Of a DNA stretch of 16,484 nucleotides, positions 1-5,328 are shown piece after piece; the first letter of the stretch is position 1; each line of letters opens with the position of its first letter. Source of the DNA: Phytoactinopolyspora endophytica (GTDB taxonomy: Bacteria; Actinomycetota; Actinomycetes; Jiangellales; Jiangellaceae). The stretch spans positions 38,663 through 55,146 of the forward strand of contig NZ_ML142864.1 of assembly GCF_004138495.1 (NCBI RefSeq), given 5' to 3'. Under the pieces are notes generated by a model. The model did no database searches. It saw nothing but the letters and a program-made list of their open reading frames with translations, and was not told where the DNA came from. A program made the translations under genes and the position numbers.

Positions 1-1
1 G

Positions 2-235
2 CTGACGGGGAGCGTGCTGCTCACCGTATTCCTGTGGCACATGACGGCGCTGCTGCTCGTGTTCCTCGCCGTGGAAGCCCTGGGGTTCACCCCGGAGTCC
101 GAACCGACGGGGCAATGGTGGGCGCTGCGGCCCTTCTGGTTGGTCGCGCCGGCGATCGTGCTGGTCGCCCTGCTGGCGATATTCGCTCCGGTCGAGCAGA
201 GACTCCGTCGCGCGCTGTCCATGACCGGGCGCTAG
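2..235 (+). CDS. Acyltransferase-3 family membrane protein, C-terminal fragment (5' end outside window)
   Basis: The reading frame is open from base 2, so the true start lies upstream of the window. It ends at TAG 233-235. About 77 residues are visible. They begin LTGSVLLTVFLWHMTALLL, a hydrophobic helix with the FLWHM pattern common in the last transmembrane segments of acyltransferase-3 (OafA/NodX-type) proteins. A second hydrophobic helix follows (FWLVAPAIVLVALLAIFAPV), then a short basic tail (EQRLRRALSMTGR) expected in the cytoplasm. Members of the family move acyl groups onto sugars or lipids at the membrane; the substrate cannot be read from this fragment. The gene converges on the HD-domain gene with a 48-bp gap and no clear hairpin terminator. 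The family call rests on one short C-terminal stretch and is moderate. Confidence 0.6.
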   Translation: MTGSVLLTVFLWHMTALLLVFLAVEALGFTPESEPTGQWWALRPFWLVAPAIVLVALLAIFAPVEQRLRRALSMTGR

Positions 236-283
236 CGTCCCGGTGCGGGACACCAGCGTCATACGGGACGTTGCCCCGAACCC

Positions 284-919
284 TCACTTTGCAGGACGCA
301 CGGAACGGAGCTGGGCAAGCTCGGCGTTCAGGTTGTGTCGCGCGGCGGCCTCCCAGCGCGCCCGGCCGGTACCGGTGTGAAAGAGCGGATCCTTGGTGAG
401 GAGGCGTTCGACGACGGCGGCCCGGCCGATACGGAACTCTTCGTCCGCGATGTGGCTGTAGTCGCGGCGGACGGCGTCTGTGTAAGCACGGTAATCCTCG
501 GCTCCGGCCCCCAGGACCGACAGGTCGGCATCGCAGAGGACCGCGCCGTTGGCATCGCCTGGCGCTGGGCAATGATCGATCGTCAACAGCACCAGGCGAA
601 CCACCTCATCGACCAACTCGGGCGTTTGGCCGAGCCGGCGCAGGCTCTCGGCGGCGAGGGCGGCGCTCGCCCTTTCGTCGTCGCCAGGGCGGCCGTCGTA
701 CACGGCGTCGTGGAACCACGCGGCCAGCCGGACGGCGTCCGGTTCGTCGGCCACCTCCGCCAGCATGTCGATGGCATCGAGGACCGCACGGAGATGGCTC
801 ACGGCATGGTAATGGCGATGCGGCTGCGACCATCGAGCCAGCAGATCCTGGCCGCAACGGTCGGCCTCCACCGACCGCCCCGCCAGCGAAGCCCATCGTT
901 CGGTGAGGAGGTCGTCCAT
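284..919 (-). CDS. HD-domain metal-dependent phosphohydrolase (COG4339-like)
   Basis: This 211-aa protein has the pattern of predicted HD-superfamily phosphohydrolases. HYH at residues 36-38 is followed by H42 (AVSHL), WFHDAVYD carries the HD pair H70-D71, D115-H116 (TIDHCP) comes next, and CDADLSVLG (D130, D132) is the distal acidic motif. HD enzymes bind one or two divalent metals through such His/Asp residues and hydrolyse phosphate esters; the substrate of this subgroup is not known to me. No signal peptide or membrane segment is visible, so it should be cytoplasmic. The start is ATG 917-919, with a distant AAGGA about 12 nt upstream. It lies 54 bp behind ideR on the same strand, so read-through from ideR is possible. 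The family assignment is good and the function open. Confidence 0.85.
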   Translation of the reverse strand: MDDLLTERWASLAGRSVEADRCGQDLLARWSQPHRHYHAVSHLRAVLDAIDMLAEVADEPDAVRLAAWFHDAVYDGRPGDDERASAALAAESLRRLGQTPELVDEVVRLVLLTIDHCPAPGDANGAVLCDADLSVLGAGAEDYRAYTDAVRRDYSHIADEEFRIGRAAVVERLLTKDPLFHTGTGRARWEAAARHNLNAELAQLRSVRPAK

Positions 920-973
920 GTTCGAGCCGGGTCCTTACCGGTGAGACTTGGTTGCTCGTCCCGATCTGTCCGG

Positions 974-1657
974 TCAGGAGGAACTGACGAAGATGTGGCT
1001 GGCGTCGCCCGCCGTCAGTTCCACCGTCTCGTTGCCACGTAGCTCCACCCCTGCGTCGGTCGTGGCCGCCCGGACGGCGGTGCCCGGGGTGAGCTCCGCC
1101 CGGCGCAGCGTCGCCAGCAGCTTCTCGTCGACCTGTAAGGGCTCGCCGATGTGCCGGATGGTGACGTCAACGCCGTCCGAGGTACTGGCGTGCCGCAGCG
1201 TGGCGACCCCCGCGCGGAACTCCTCGACCTCGACGTCGGAGTCGAGCTCGCCCAGACCGGGTATCGGGTTGCCGTAGGGGTCTGAGGCCGGCTCGTGCAA
1301 CAGCTTGACCAGTCGCCGCTCCACCGCCTCGGACACCACATGCTCCCATCGACATGCCTCGTTGTGCACGAGTTCCCAGTCCAAGCCGATGACGTCGACG
1401 AGTAGTCGCTCCACCAGCCGGTGTTTGCGCATGACACGAGTCGCGAGCAGGCGGCCCTTATCGGTCAGCTCCAGATGCCGATCCTCATCGACATGGAGCA
1501 GACCGTCGCGCTCCATCCGGGCGACGGTCTGGCTGACCGTCGGCCCCGACTGGTGCAGCCGTTCGGCGATTCTGGCGCGGAGGGGCACCACTCCCTCCTC
1601 CTCAAGCTCGTAGATCGTCTTGAGGTACATCTCCGTGGTGTCGATGAGGTCGCTCAC
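974..1657 (-). CDS. ideR: Iron-dependent transcriptional regulator IdeR/DtxR (DmdR)
   Basis: This is a 227-aa metal-activated repressor of iron uptake and storage genes. Starting at GTG 1655-1657, the numbering matches IdeR/DtxR exactly: M10, C102, E105 and H106 form the primary metal site and H79, E83 and H98 the ancillary site. Cys102 marks the iron type rather than the manganese-type MntR. Residues 1-64 form the winged HTH (QSGPTVSQTVARMERDGLL), about 65-140 the dimerisation and metal domain, and the C-terminus the SH3-like domain. The start is supported by AAGGAGAG (1665-1672) seven nt upstream. The frame stays open to 1738, but that extension lacks the family's N-terminus and an RBS. Two inverted repeats lie in the upstream region shared with parA (listed separately). 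Confidence 0.96.
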   Translation of the reverse strand: MSDLIDTTEMYLKTIYELEEEGVVPLRARIAERLHQSGPTVSQTVARMERDGLLHVDEDRHLELTDKGRLLATRVMRKHRLVERLLVDVIGLDWELVHNEACRWEHVVSEAVERRLVKLLHEPASDPYGNPIPGLGELDSDVEVEEFRAGVATLRHASTSDGVDVTIRHIGEPLQVDEKLLATLRRAELTPGTAVRAATTDAGVELRGNETVELTAGDASHIFVSSS

Positions 1658-1664
1658 CGGACCG

Positions 1665-1672
1665 CTCTCCTT
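1665..1672 (-). promoter_or_regulatory. Ribosome binding site that decides the ideR start
   Basis: Read on the minus strand this is AAGGAGAG, 7 nt before the GTG at 1657. It selects GTG 1657 over the start at 1738 that would add 27 residues. Confidence 0.85.
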
Positions 1673-1686
1673 GCTTGTGCCGACCC

Positions 1687-1706
1687 GGATTCGTCGGACC
1701 GAATCC
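1687..1706. promoter_or_regulatory. Perfect 7-bp inverted repeat upstream of ideR
   Basis: GGATTCG (1687-1693) and CGAATCC (1700-1706) are perfect reverse complements separated by 6 bases. The repeat lies about 30 bp upstream of the ideR start. It could be an operator for a dimeric regulator, or a hairpin in the ideR 5' leader. It does not resemble the iron-box consensus, so autoregulation by IdeR through this repeat is not implied. Confidence 0.45.
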
Positions 1707-1727
1707 TTCGGACGCGCTGATCCCAAC

Positions 1728-1744
1728 ATCAGGGTCAACCTTAT
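1728..1744. promoter_or_regulatory. Possible DtxR-family operator between ideR and parA
   Basis: TCAGGGTCAACCTTA (1729-1743) fits an imperfect palindrome TNAGG-N5-CCTNA. This is the half-site and spacing style of a single DtxR/IdeR-type dimer site, although it lacks the full TTAGGTTAG...CTAACCTAA consensus. It sits 70-90 bp from ideR and 34-50 bp from parA, so it could act on either gene. This is inference from pattern only. Confidence 0.3.
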
Positions 1745-1777
1745 CTCGATTGGGGATGCCGTAGGTCCGCAAGTTCC

Positions 1778-2596
1778 ATGGCAGACTCGACAACTGTGCC
1801 GGTTGTCAGCGTGATTAGCCTCAAAGGTGGGGTAGGGAAGACCTCGGTCGCTCTAGGCCTGGCGGGCGCCGCCCGAGCGGAGGGGCTGCGGACGGTGGTC
1901 CTGGATCTGGATCCGCAGGGGAACGCCACGACGGCTCTGGACCCGGAGGACATCGGGCTGACCGCGAACGACGTGCTCGCTGACGGATACCAGGGCAAGC
2001 TGGCCGACACCCTGGTCGCCAGTGGCTGGGGCGGTCAGCTCCGGCTGCTGCCGAGCGAGCCGGCACTCGAACGGCGTAACCATCCCAGTGACAGCGGAGA
2101 TGAGCATCGTCTGCGACTGGCGATGTCCAGACTGCGAGATGTGGATCTGGTCGTGATCGACTGCCCTCCGAGCCTGGCTCAGCTGACCACCAACGCACTC
2201 GCCGCCAGCGACCTCGTTCTGGTGGTCACCGAGCCGACGATGTTCGCGGTCACCGGCGTGCAGCAGGCGCTCGCGGCCGTGGACGTGGTCCGCCAAGGGT
2301 TCAATCTCCGGCTTCGGCCCGCCGGCATCGTCGTGAACCGTTATCGGCCTCGTTCGGTAGAGCATCAGTATCGTCAGAAGGAACTCACCAGCACCTACCG
2401 TGACCTGGTGCTTGCTCCGGTGCTTCCGGAGCGCTCAGCCGTCATGCAGGCGCAGGGAAGCTGCGTTCCAGTACAGCGGTGGCCGTCACCCGGCGCGCGA
2501 GAGGCTTCTCGTATCTTCGCCGGCTACCTGCACCACATCCTCGCCGCGGGCCGGGGCGGGGCCGGAAAGTCGCTTGCGAAGGGAACACGGCTATGA
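1778..2596 (+). CDS. ParA-family ATPase (orphan, paired with an RHH-like protein)
   Basis: This 272-aa protein is a deviant Walker A ATPase of the ParA/MinD/Soj class. KGGVGKTS (residues 16-23) carries the signature lysine K16 and P-loop K21-T22. VLDLDPQGNAT (41-51) is the A' motif, with D43 and D45. LVVIDCPPS (124-132) is Walker B, and a conserved switch follows (LVLVVTEPTMFAVTG). Such ATPases bind DNA non-specifically as ATP dimers and position plasmids, chromosome origins or protein complexes. ATG 1778 has only a poor SD. The stop overlaps the next start (ATGA, 2593-2596), implying translational coupling. No parB lies beside it; the partner is a small basic RHH-like protein. The gene is therefore unlikely to be the main chromosomal parA, which normally accompanies a ParB with its own HTH. 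The cargo is unknown. Confidence 0.9.
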   Translation: MADSTTVPVVSVISLKGGVGKTSVALGLAGAARAEGLRTVVLDLDPQGNATTALDPEDIGLTANDVLADGYQGKLADTLVASGWGGQLRLLPSEPALERRNHPSDSGDEHRLRLAMSRLRDVDLVVIDCPPSLAQLTTNALAASDLVLVVTEPTMFAVTGVQQALAAVDVVRQGFNLRLRPAGIVVNRYRPRSVEHQYRQKELTSTYRDLVLAPVLPERSAVMQAQGSCVPVQRWPSPGAREASRIFAGYLHHILAAGRGGAGKSLAKGTRL

Positions 2597-2883
2597 GCGG
2601 TTCGACACCCTCGCCCCGGCCGGCTCTGGTGCGCCGCAAGGACGGCGTTGTGGTGCCGGCCGCCGCGCATCTGTCATCGATGGCGGTCGACGCCTCGGCC
2701 GTCGCCAAAGCGGCGAAGAAGGCGCGGAAACGGGCCAAGAACAGTCCCGCCGAAGAGACCGTCGAGATCACCGTGGCGCTGAGCAAGCGCGATCGGAAGC
2801 GATTGCGCCGCCGGGCCGAGGCGTACGGGTGGACCGCGGAAGAAGCGGCGGCGCATGTTCTTCGCGCGTGGGCGGACAGCTGA
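2593..2883 (+). CDS. Small basic protein with ribbon-helix-helix-like C-terminus, ParA partner
   Basis: This 96-aa protein overlaps parA by ATGA. The same frame opens earlier (2479), but that extension lies inside parA and lacks an RBS. Residues 31-50 are rich in alanine and lysine/arginine (KAAKKARKRAKN), as in a flexible DNA- or ATPase-contacting arm. Residues 57-95 read as a ribbon-helix-helix fold: strand VEITVAL (57-63), helix SKRDRKRLRRRAEAYG (64-79), a turn, then helix TAEEAAAHVLRAWAD (81-95). By analogy with the RHH centromere-binding partners of plasmid ParAs (ParG, Omega), it may be the DNA-binding adaptor for the upstream ATPase. I do not recognise it as a named family, and the RHH call is from secondary-structure reading only. 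Confidence 0.8.
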   Translation: MSGSTPSPRPALVRRKDGVVVPAAAHLSSMAVDASAVAKAAKKARKRAKNSPAEETVEITVALSKRDRKRLRRRAEAYGWTAEEAAAHVLRAWADS

Positions 2884-2928
2884 CGCGCGCTGGTGTTGGG
2901 GTTGCGCTGCGCTGAGCGGTTGCGGTCC

Positions 2929-3033
2929 GGTGGGGAGGGAGAATCCCGTCCTCGCCCGCGGCGAGGTCGTCGCAGAACTCCTCCCACGCCGACGCCCGCG
3001 CCTACCCTGGACGGGAAGTTCTCCCTCCCCACC
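2929..3033. repeat. Long inverted repeat (15 bp + 8 bp stem, 57-nt loop) after the ParA-RHH pair
   Basis: GGTGGGGAGGGAGAA (2929-2943) is a perfect reverse complement of 3019-3033. After a 2-nt bulge (3017-3018), TCCCGTCC (2944-2951) pairs with 3009-3016. The 57-nt loop holds a further small hairpin, CTCGCC-CGC-GGCGAG (2951-2965), whose first base is shared with the outer stem. It lies between the convergent RHH gene (ends 2883) and nagA (ends 3082). It may be a bidirectional transcription barrier, although no T tract follows and the loop is long for an intrinsic terminator. It may also be a DNA site for the RHH/ParA pair. Confidence 0.6.
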
Positions 3034-3081
3034 TCCCGCTCGGGTTGCGTTGCAGGCAGCTTGACCAACAGAGCGGTGAGG

Positions 3082-4212
3082 TCAGATGTCCGTCCAGGCG
3101 CCTCGGGACATGACGGATTGAACAGTGAGGTCGTCGTCGAGGAGGACCAGGTCGGCGTCGTAGCCCTCGACCAGGGCGCCGGTGCGGTGGCCGAGTCCGA
3201 GGAGCTGGGCGGGTCGCGTCGATGCGGCATGGACCGCTTCTTGGACGGAAAGACCGACCTGTTGGACGGCGAAGCGGAACGCCGCGTCCATGGTCAGGGT
3301 GCTGCCGGCGATCGACCCGCCGTCGGCCAGGCGTGCGACGCCGTCCGCGACGCGGACCTGGCGGTCGCCGAGCAGGTAGTCGCCGTCGCCGACGTCCGTG
3401 GCCGCCATGGCATCGGTGACCAGAACGACGCGCGCGGGGCCGGTTGAGCGGCAGGCGTGCGCGGCGACGGCGGGATGCAGATGGACGCCGTCGAGGATGA
3501 GCTCCACCGTGACCCGTTCGTCCTCCATGAGCGCCACGATCGGGCCAGGGTTCCGGTGATGGATCGGCGCCATCGCGTTGAACAGGTGCGTCGCGACCGT
3601 GGCGCCTGCGTCGACAGCATCGCAGATCACGTCGTACGCGCCGTCGGTGTGCCCGATAGCGGCGATCGCGCCGGCGTCGACGATCCTGCGGACCGCGTCC
3701 AGCCCGTGGTCGAGCTCCGGGGCTAGCGTGACCATCCGGATCCGGCCCCGCCCCGCCTTGAGGAGCCGGTCGACCGTGCCCGGCTCGGGGGCGGCGAGCT
3801 TGTGCGCGCTGTGCGCGCCTTTGCGCTCCGCAGAGATCCACGGCCCTTCGAGATGCACACCGGCGAGCAGCCCGTCGTCGACCAGTTCGGACAATGCCCG
3901 CACGTCATGCTCGAGTTCGTCCGGGAAGCCCGTCACCAGGCTGGCCATCAGCGTCGTCGTGCCGTGCCGGCGATGCGTGGCGGCGAACGCCCGCGCCTTG
4001 TCCGGCTCGCCGCCGACGACCGTCGCCCCGCCGCCGCCGTGGCAGTGGATGTCGACAAAGCCGGGCAGCAGCCAGCCGGTGGCCGGGTGATCCGGGGGAC
4101 GTGGCGGAGGGCCGCTGCCCAACGCGGCGATCCGGCCGTTCTCGACGTCCAGCCAGCCATCGGCCACCGGCCCGTCGGGTGTGACGATGGTGGCACCAGC
4201 AATCAGTGTCAT
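3082..4212 (-). CDS. nagA: N-acetylglucosamine-6-phosphate deacetylase
   Basis: This 376-aa amidohydrolase converts GlcNAc-6-P to glucosamine-6-P and acetate in cytosolic amino-sugar use and cell-wall recycling. The N-terminal part gives the small beta domain strands. DIHCHGGGG carries H56 and H58, HLEGPW carries the metal-ligand E122, GHTD carries H188, THLFNAM carries H209, DGVHLHP (241-247) is the substrate loop, and LVTDAM carries the catalytic D267. SIAGSTLTM lies near the C-terminus. ATG 4212 matches the family start (MTLIAGATIV...). The frame is open to 4293, but that extension lies inside the divergent gene. There is no SD; TACGGT ends 7 nt upstream, so the transcript is probably leaderless. 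No nagB or PTS gene is adjacent, so its sugar source is not shown here. Confidence 0.95.
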   Translation of the reverse strand: MTLIAGATIVTPDGPVADGWLDVENGRIAALGSGPPPRPPDHPATGWLLPGFVDIHCHGGGGATVVGGEPDKARAFAATHRRHGTTTLMASLVTGFPDELEHDVRALSELVDDGLLAGVHLEGPWISAERKGAHSAHKLAAPEPGTVDRLLKAGRGRIRMVTLAPELDHGLDAVRRIVDAGAIAAIGHTDGAYDVICDAVDAGATVATHLFNAMAPIHHRNPGPIVALMEDERVTVELILDGVHLHPAVAAHACRSTGPARVVLVTDAMAATDVGDGDYLLGDRQVRVADGVARLADGGSIAGSTLTMDAAFRFAVQQVGLSVQEAVHAASTRPAQLLGLGHRTGALVEGYDADLVLLDDDLTVQSVMSRGAWTDI

Positions 4213-4218
4213 GGTCAA

Positions 4219-4237
4219 GACCGTAGCCGGTACGGTC
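4219..4237. promoter_or_regulatory. Mirror-image divergent leaderless promoter, nagA / hotdog gene
   Basis: GACCGTA (4219-4225) and TACGGTC (4231-4237) form a perfect 7-bp inverted repeat with spacer GCCGG. On each strand the repeat supplies TACGGT (TANNNT), ending exactly 7 nt before an ATG: 4244 on plus and 4212 on minus. Neither gene has an SD. The symmetry extends outward to GTCATGAC around the plus start and its counterpart near the minus start. One bound dimer could cover both -10 boxes. Confidence 0.65.
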
Positions 4238-4243
4238 GTCGTC

Positions 4244-4939
4244 ATGACGCTGACCATCGCTTCTCGCTTTCGAGGGCCTGTGGGATCCGGCAACGGCGGG
4301 TACGTGTCCGGGCTGGTGGCCGCCTATGTCGGGGACGATGTCGTGACGGTGACGCTGCGGCGGCCACCACCACTCGACGTCGCCTTGGACGTGCGCAACG
4401 ACGATGACGCGGTGCGCCTCGTCCAGGAGGGCGAGACGGTGGCGGAGGCGGTTCCTGGCGACGGCGGAGCGCTCTCGGCGGTACCGCAGGTCAGCGTGGC
4501 TGAGGCGGCGGACGCGTCTAAGACGTACGCGGGCCTGCATAAGCATCCGTTCCCCGAGTGTTTCGTCTGCGGACCGAGCCGGGACCCTGGAGATGGCATG
4601 AGTCTGTTCCCAGGGCGGCTAGGCGACGGACGGACGGCGTGTGTCTGGGTGCCTGCCGCGGATCTTGCCGACGAGGCCGGCCGGGTGGCGGCGCAGTTCG
4701 TGTGGGCGGCGCTCGACTGCCCGGGTGGGTGGAGCGCACCGATCGAAGGCCGGCCGATGGTACTGGGGCGGATGACGACGGGGATCGATGTGCTGCCGAT
4801 GGTCGGCGAGCGGTGTGTGGTCATGGGCCGGCTGCTTGGATCGGAGGGCCGCAAGACCTGGACGGCTACGACGGCGTACGGGGCTGACGGCCGTGTACTG
4901 GGGCGGGCGCACGCCACCTGGATCGTGGTGAAACCGTAG
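4244..4939 (+). CDS. Conserved protein with thioesterase-like (double hotdog) features
   Basis: This 231-aa cytoplasmic protein starts at ATG 4244 (MTLTIASRFRGP). An upstream ATG at 4181 would run into nagA and is rejected. The N-terminal RFRGPVGSGNGGYVSGLVAAYV (8-29) resembles the first helix region of acyl-CoA-thioesterase-like hotdog proteins (4HBT_3 type). The middle has a two-cysteine motif, FPECFVCGPSRDPGDGMSLFPG (103-124, C106 and C109). The second half has WAALDCPGGWS (154-164), a typical start of a second hotdog unit, and ends in a strand pair (GRAHATWIVVKP). The likely role is binding or hydrolysis of an acyl thioester, but no catalytic residue can be assigned. It shares a symmetric promoter with nagA, suggesting co-regulation. 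It is followed by almost 400 bp without a conventional gene. Confidence 0.75.
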   Translation: MTLTIASRFRGPVGSGNGGYVSGLVAAYVGDDVVTVTLRRPPPLDVALDVRNDDDAVRLVQEGETVAEAVPGDGGALSAVPQVSVAEAADASKTYAGLHKHPFPECFVCGPSRDPGDGMSLFPGRLGDGRTACVWVPAADLADEAGRVAAQFVWAALDCPGGWSAPIEGRPMVLGRMTTGIDVLPMVGERCVVMGRLLGSEGRKTWTATTAYGADGRVLGRAHATWIVVKP

Positions 4940-5053
4940 TTGCTGCACTCGGGTCTGCCACCGCTGGTCTGCTGTGGATGACCCGCCACGGATGGTCGGC
5001 CGGTCCGGCGTACATCCGCGCATGGGCCGGCAGTTCGCCACTGGAAAAACCCA
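4940..5053. other. Intergenic stretch between the hotdog gene and the 5' promoter of the structured element
   Basis: No ORF with coding character, RBS or clear hairpin terminator is visible on either strand in this part of the 389-bp gap (4940-5328). The rest of the gap holds the structured element listed next. Confidence 0.5.
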
Positions 5054-5083
5054 TTGCTCTGAACCACGGCGGCCGTCTAGCCT
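5054..5083 (+). promoter_or_regulatory. Possible sigma-70-type promoter of the structured element
   Basis: TTGCTC (5054-5059), an 18-bp spacer, and TAGCCT (5078-5083) give a fair -35/-10 pair. A transcript would start near 5090, just before the short ORF's ribosome binding site. No other gene could be served before the hairpin at 5229. Confidence 0.4.
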
Positions 5084-5095
5084 TTTGAGTACACG

Positions 5096-5111
5096 AGGAA
5101 GGAGGTGGTCC
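5096..5111 (+). promoter_or_regulatory. Extended ribosome binding site of the 12-codon ORF
   Basis: AGGAAGGAGGTGGTCC differs at only two of 16 positions from the exact complement of the conserved 16S rRNA 3' end (AGAAAGGAGGTGATCC). This is far stronger than any other SD in the window. The core GGAGG (5101-5105) is 11 nt from the ATG at 5117. Confidence 0.75.
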
Positions 5112-5116
5112 AGCAG

Positions 5117-5155
5117 ATGAATAGCTATTGGACTCGTGAGGTGGCTGCTCGCTAG
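5117..5155 (+). CDS. 12-codon ORF (MNSYWTREVAAR), possible leader peptide
   Basis: ATG 5117 to TAG 5153 encodes MNSYWTREVAAR. The extended SD at 5096-5111 argues that it is translated. Codon choice is unlike the neighbours: 6 of the 11 sense codons after ATG end in T. This suggests that RNA structure, not protein function, constrains the sequence. The stop codon lies between the two CTGCTCG copies (5145-5151 and 5160-5166), so a ribosome at the stop would cover both. Eight further sense codons run to TGA 5180-5182; I see no reason to assume readthrough. No run of one amino acid points to an attenuation signal, although W5 and three arginine/histidine-free stretches can be tested. Confidence 0.5.
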   Translation: MNSYWTREVAAR

Positions 5156-5228
5156 CCGCCTGCTCGACGCAGGACCTGGTGACAACCCGGTTCGCCGGCC
5201 GGTCGGCTGGCAATCTCGAGCAGTCACC

Positions 5229-5302
5229 CGGCCCGTGGGCTCTCAGGGACTAGTCCTCCTGAGCCGTGCCGTGAAGGTGCGGAAGTAGCCCACGGGCCGT
5301 TT
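5229..5302 (+). terminator. Long terminator-like hairpin ending the structured element
   Basis: CGGCCCGTGGGCT (5229-5241) is a perfect 13-bp reverse complement of 5287-5299, followed by TTT (5300-5302). Inside the loop a second stem forms, CTCAGG (5242-5247) with CCTGAG (5258-5263). GGCCGG at 5197-5202 can pair with CCGGCC at 5228-5233, which would open the base of the hairpin, as an antiterminator would. Confidence 0.6.
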
Positions 5303-5328
5303 CATGTCCGGCTCGTGCCCTCATCCAC

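Larger units (their letters stand above)
5090..5305 (+). ncRNA. Structured leader or small RNA with a 12-codon ORF
   Basis: This roughly 215-nt element contains linked pairings. CACGA+GTCCA (5092-5096, 5108-5112) pairs with TGGAC+TCGTG (5129-5138), leaving the SD in an 11-nt bulge and the AUG in the loop. CCTGC/GCAGG (5159-5163/5169-5173) forms a small hairpin. CTGCTCGA (5160-5167) pairs with TCGAGCAG (5216-5223). An earlier CTGCTCG (5145-5151) can compete for the same partner. GGTGAC (5178-5183) pairs with GTCACC (5223-5228), and the last element is the 13-bp hairpin at 5229-5299. The alternatives resemble a translation-dependent attenuator, yet the next gene (pdxH) is on the other strand, so it may instead be a free small RNA. 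I do not recognise a known RNA family. Confidence 0.5.

Noticed and set aside
335..1042. A 235-codon plus-strand frame across the HD gene and the ideR 3' end
   Set aside because: It is antisense to two clearly recognised genes, has no RBS and shows no family motif; a GC-rich shadow frame.
1658..1738. N-terminal extension of IdeR by 27 residues
   Set aside because: The metal ligands match family numbering only from GTG 1657, which also has AAGGAGAG at the right distance.
2479..2592. N-terminal extension of the RHH-like protein
   Set aside because: It would lie wholly within parA. The ATGA overlap at 2593 is the normal coupled start and the extension is Arg/Pro shadow sequence.
1778..3081. 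Integrated plasmid or phage remnant around parA
   Set aside because: No integrase, replication gene, attachment repeats or composition shift is visible; flanking genes are core functions.
4181..4293. Earlier starts for nagA (4293) and the hotdog gene (4181), making them overlap head to head
   Set aside because: Both extensions fail to match the families' N-termini, and the TACGGT boxes point to ATG 4212 and 4244.
5153..5182. Readthrough of the TAG in the 12-codon ORF to TGA 5180
   Set aside because: Eight further codons exist, but nothing such as a SECIS- or pylT-like signal suggests recoding.
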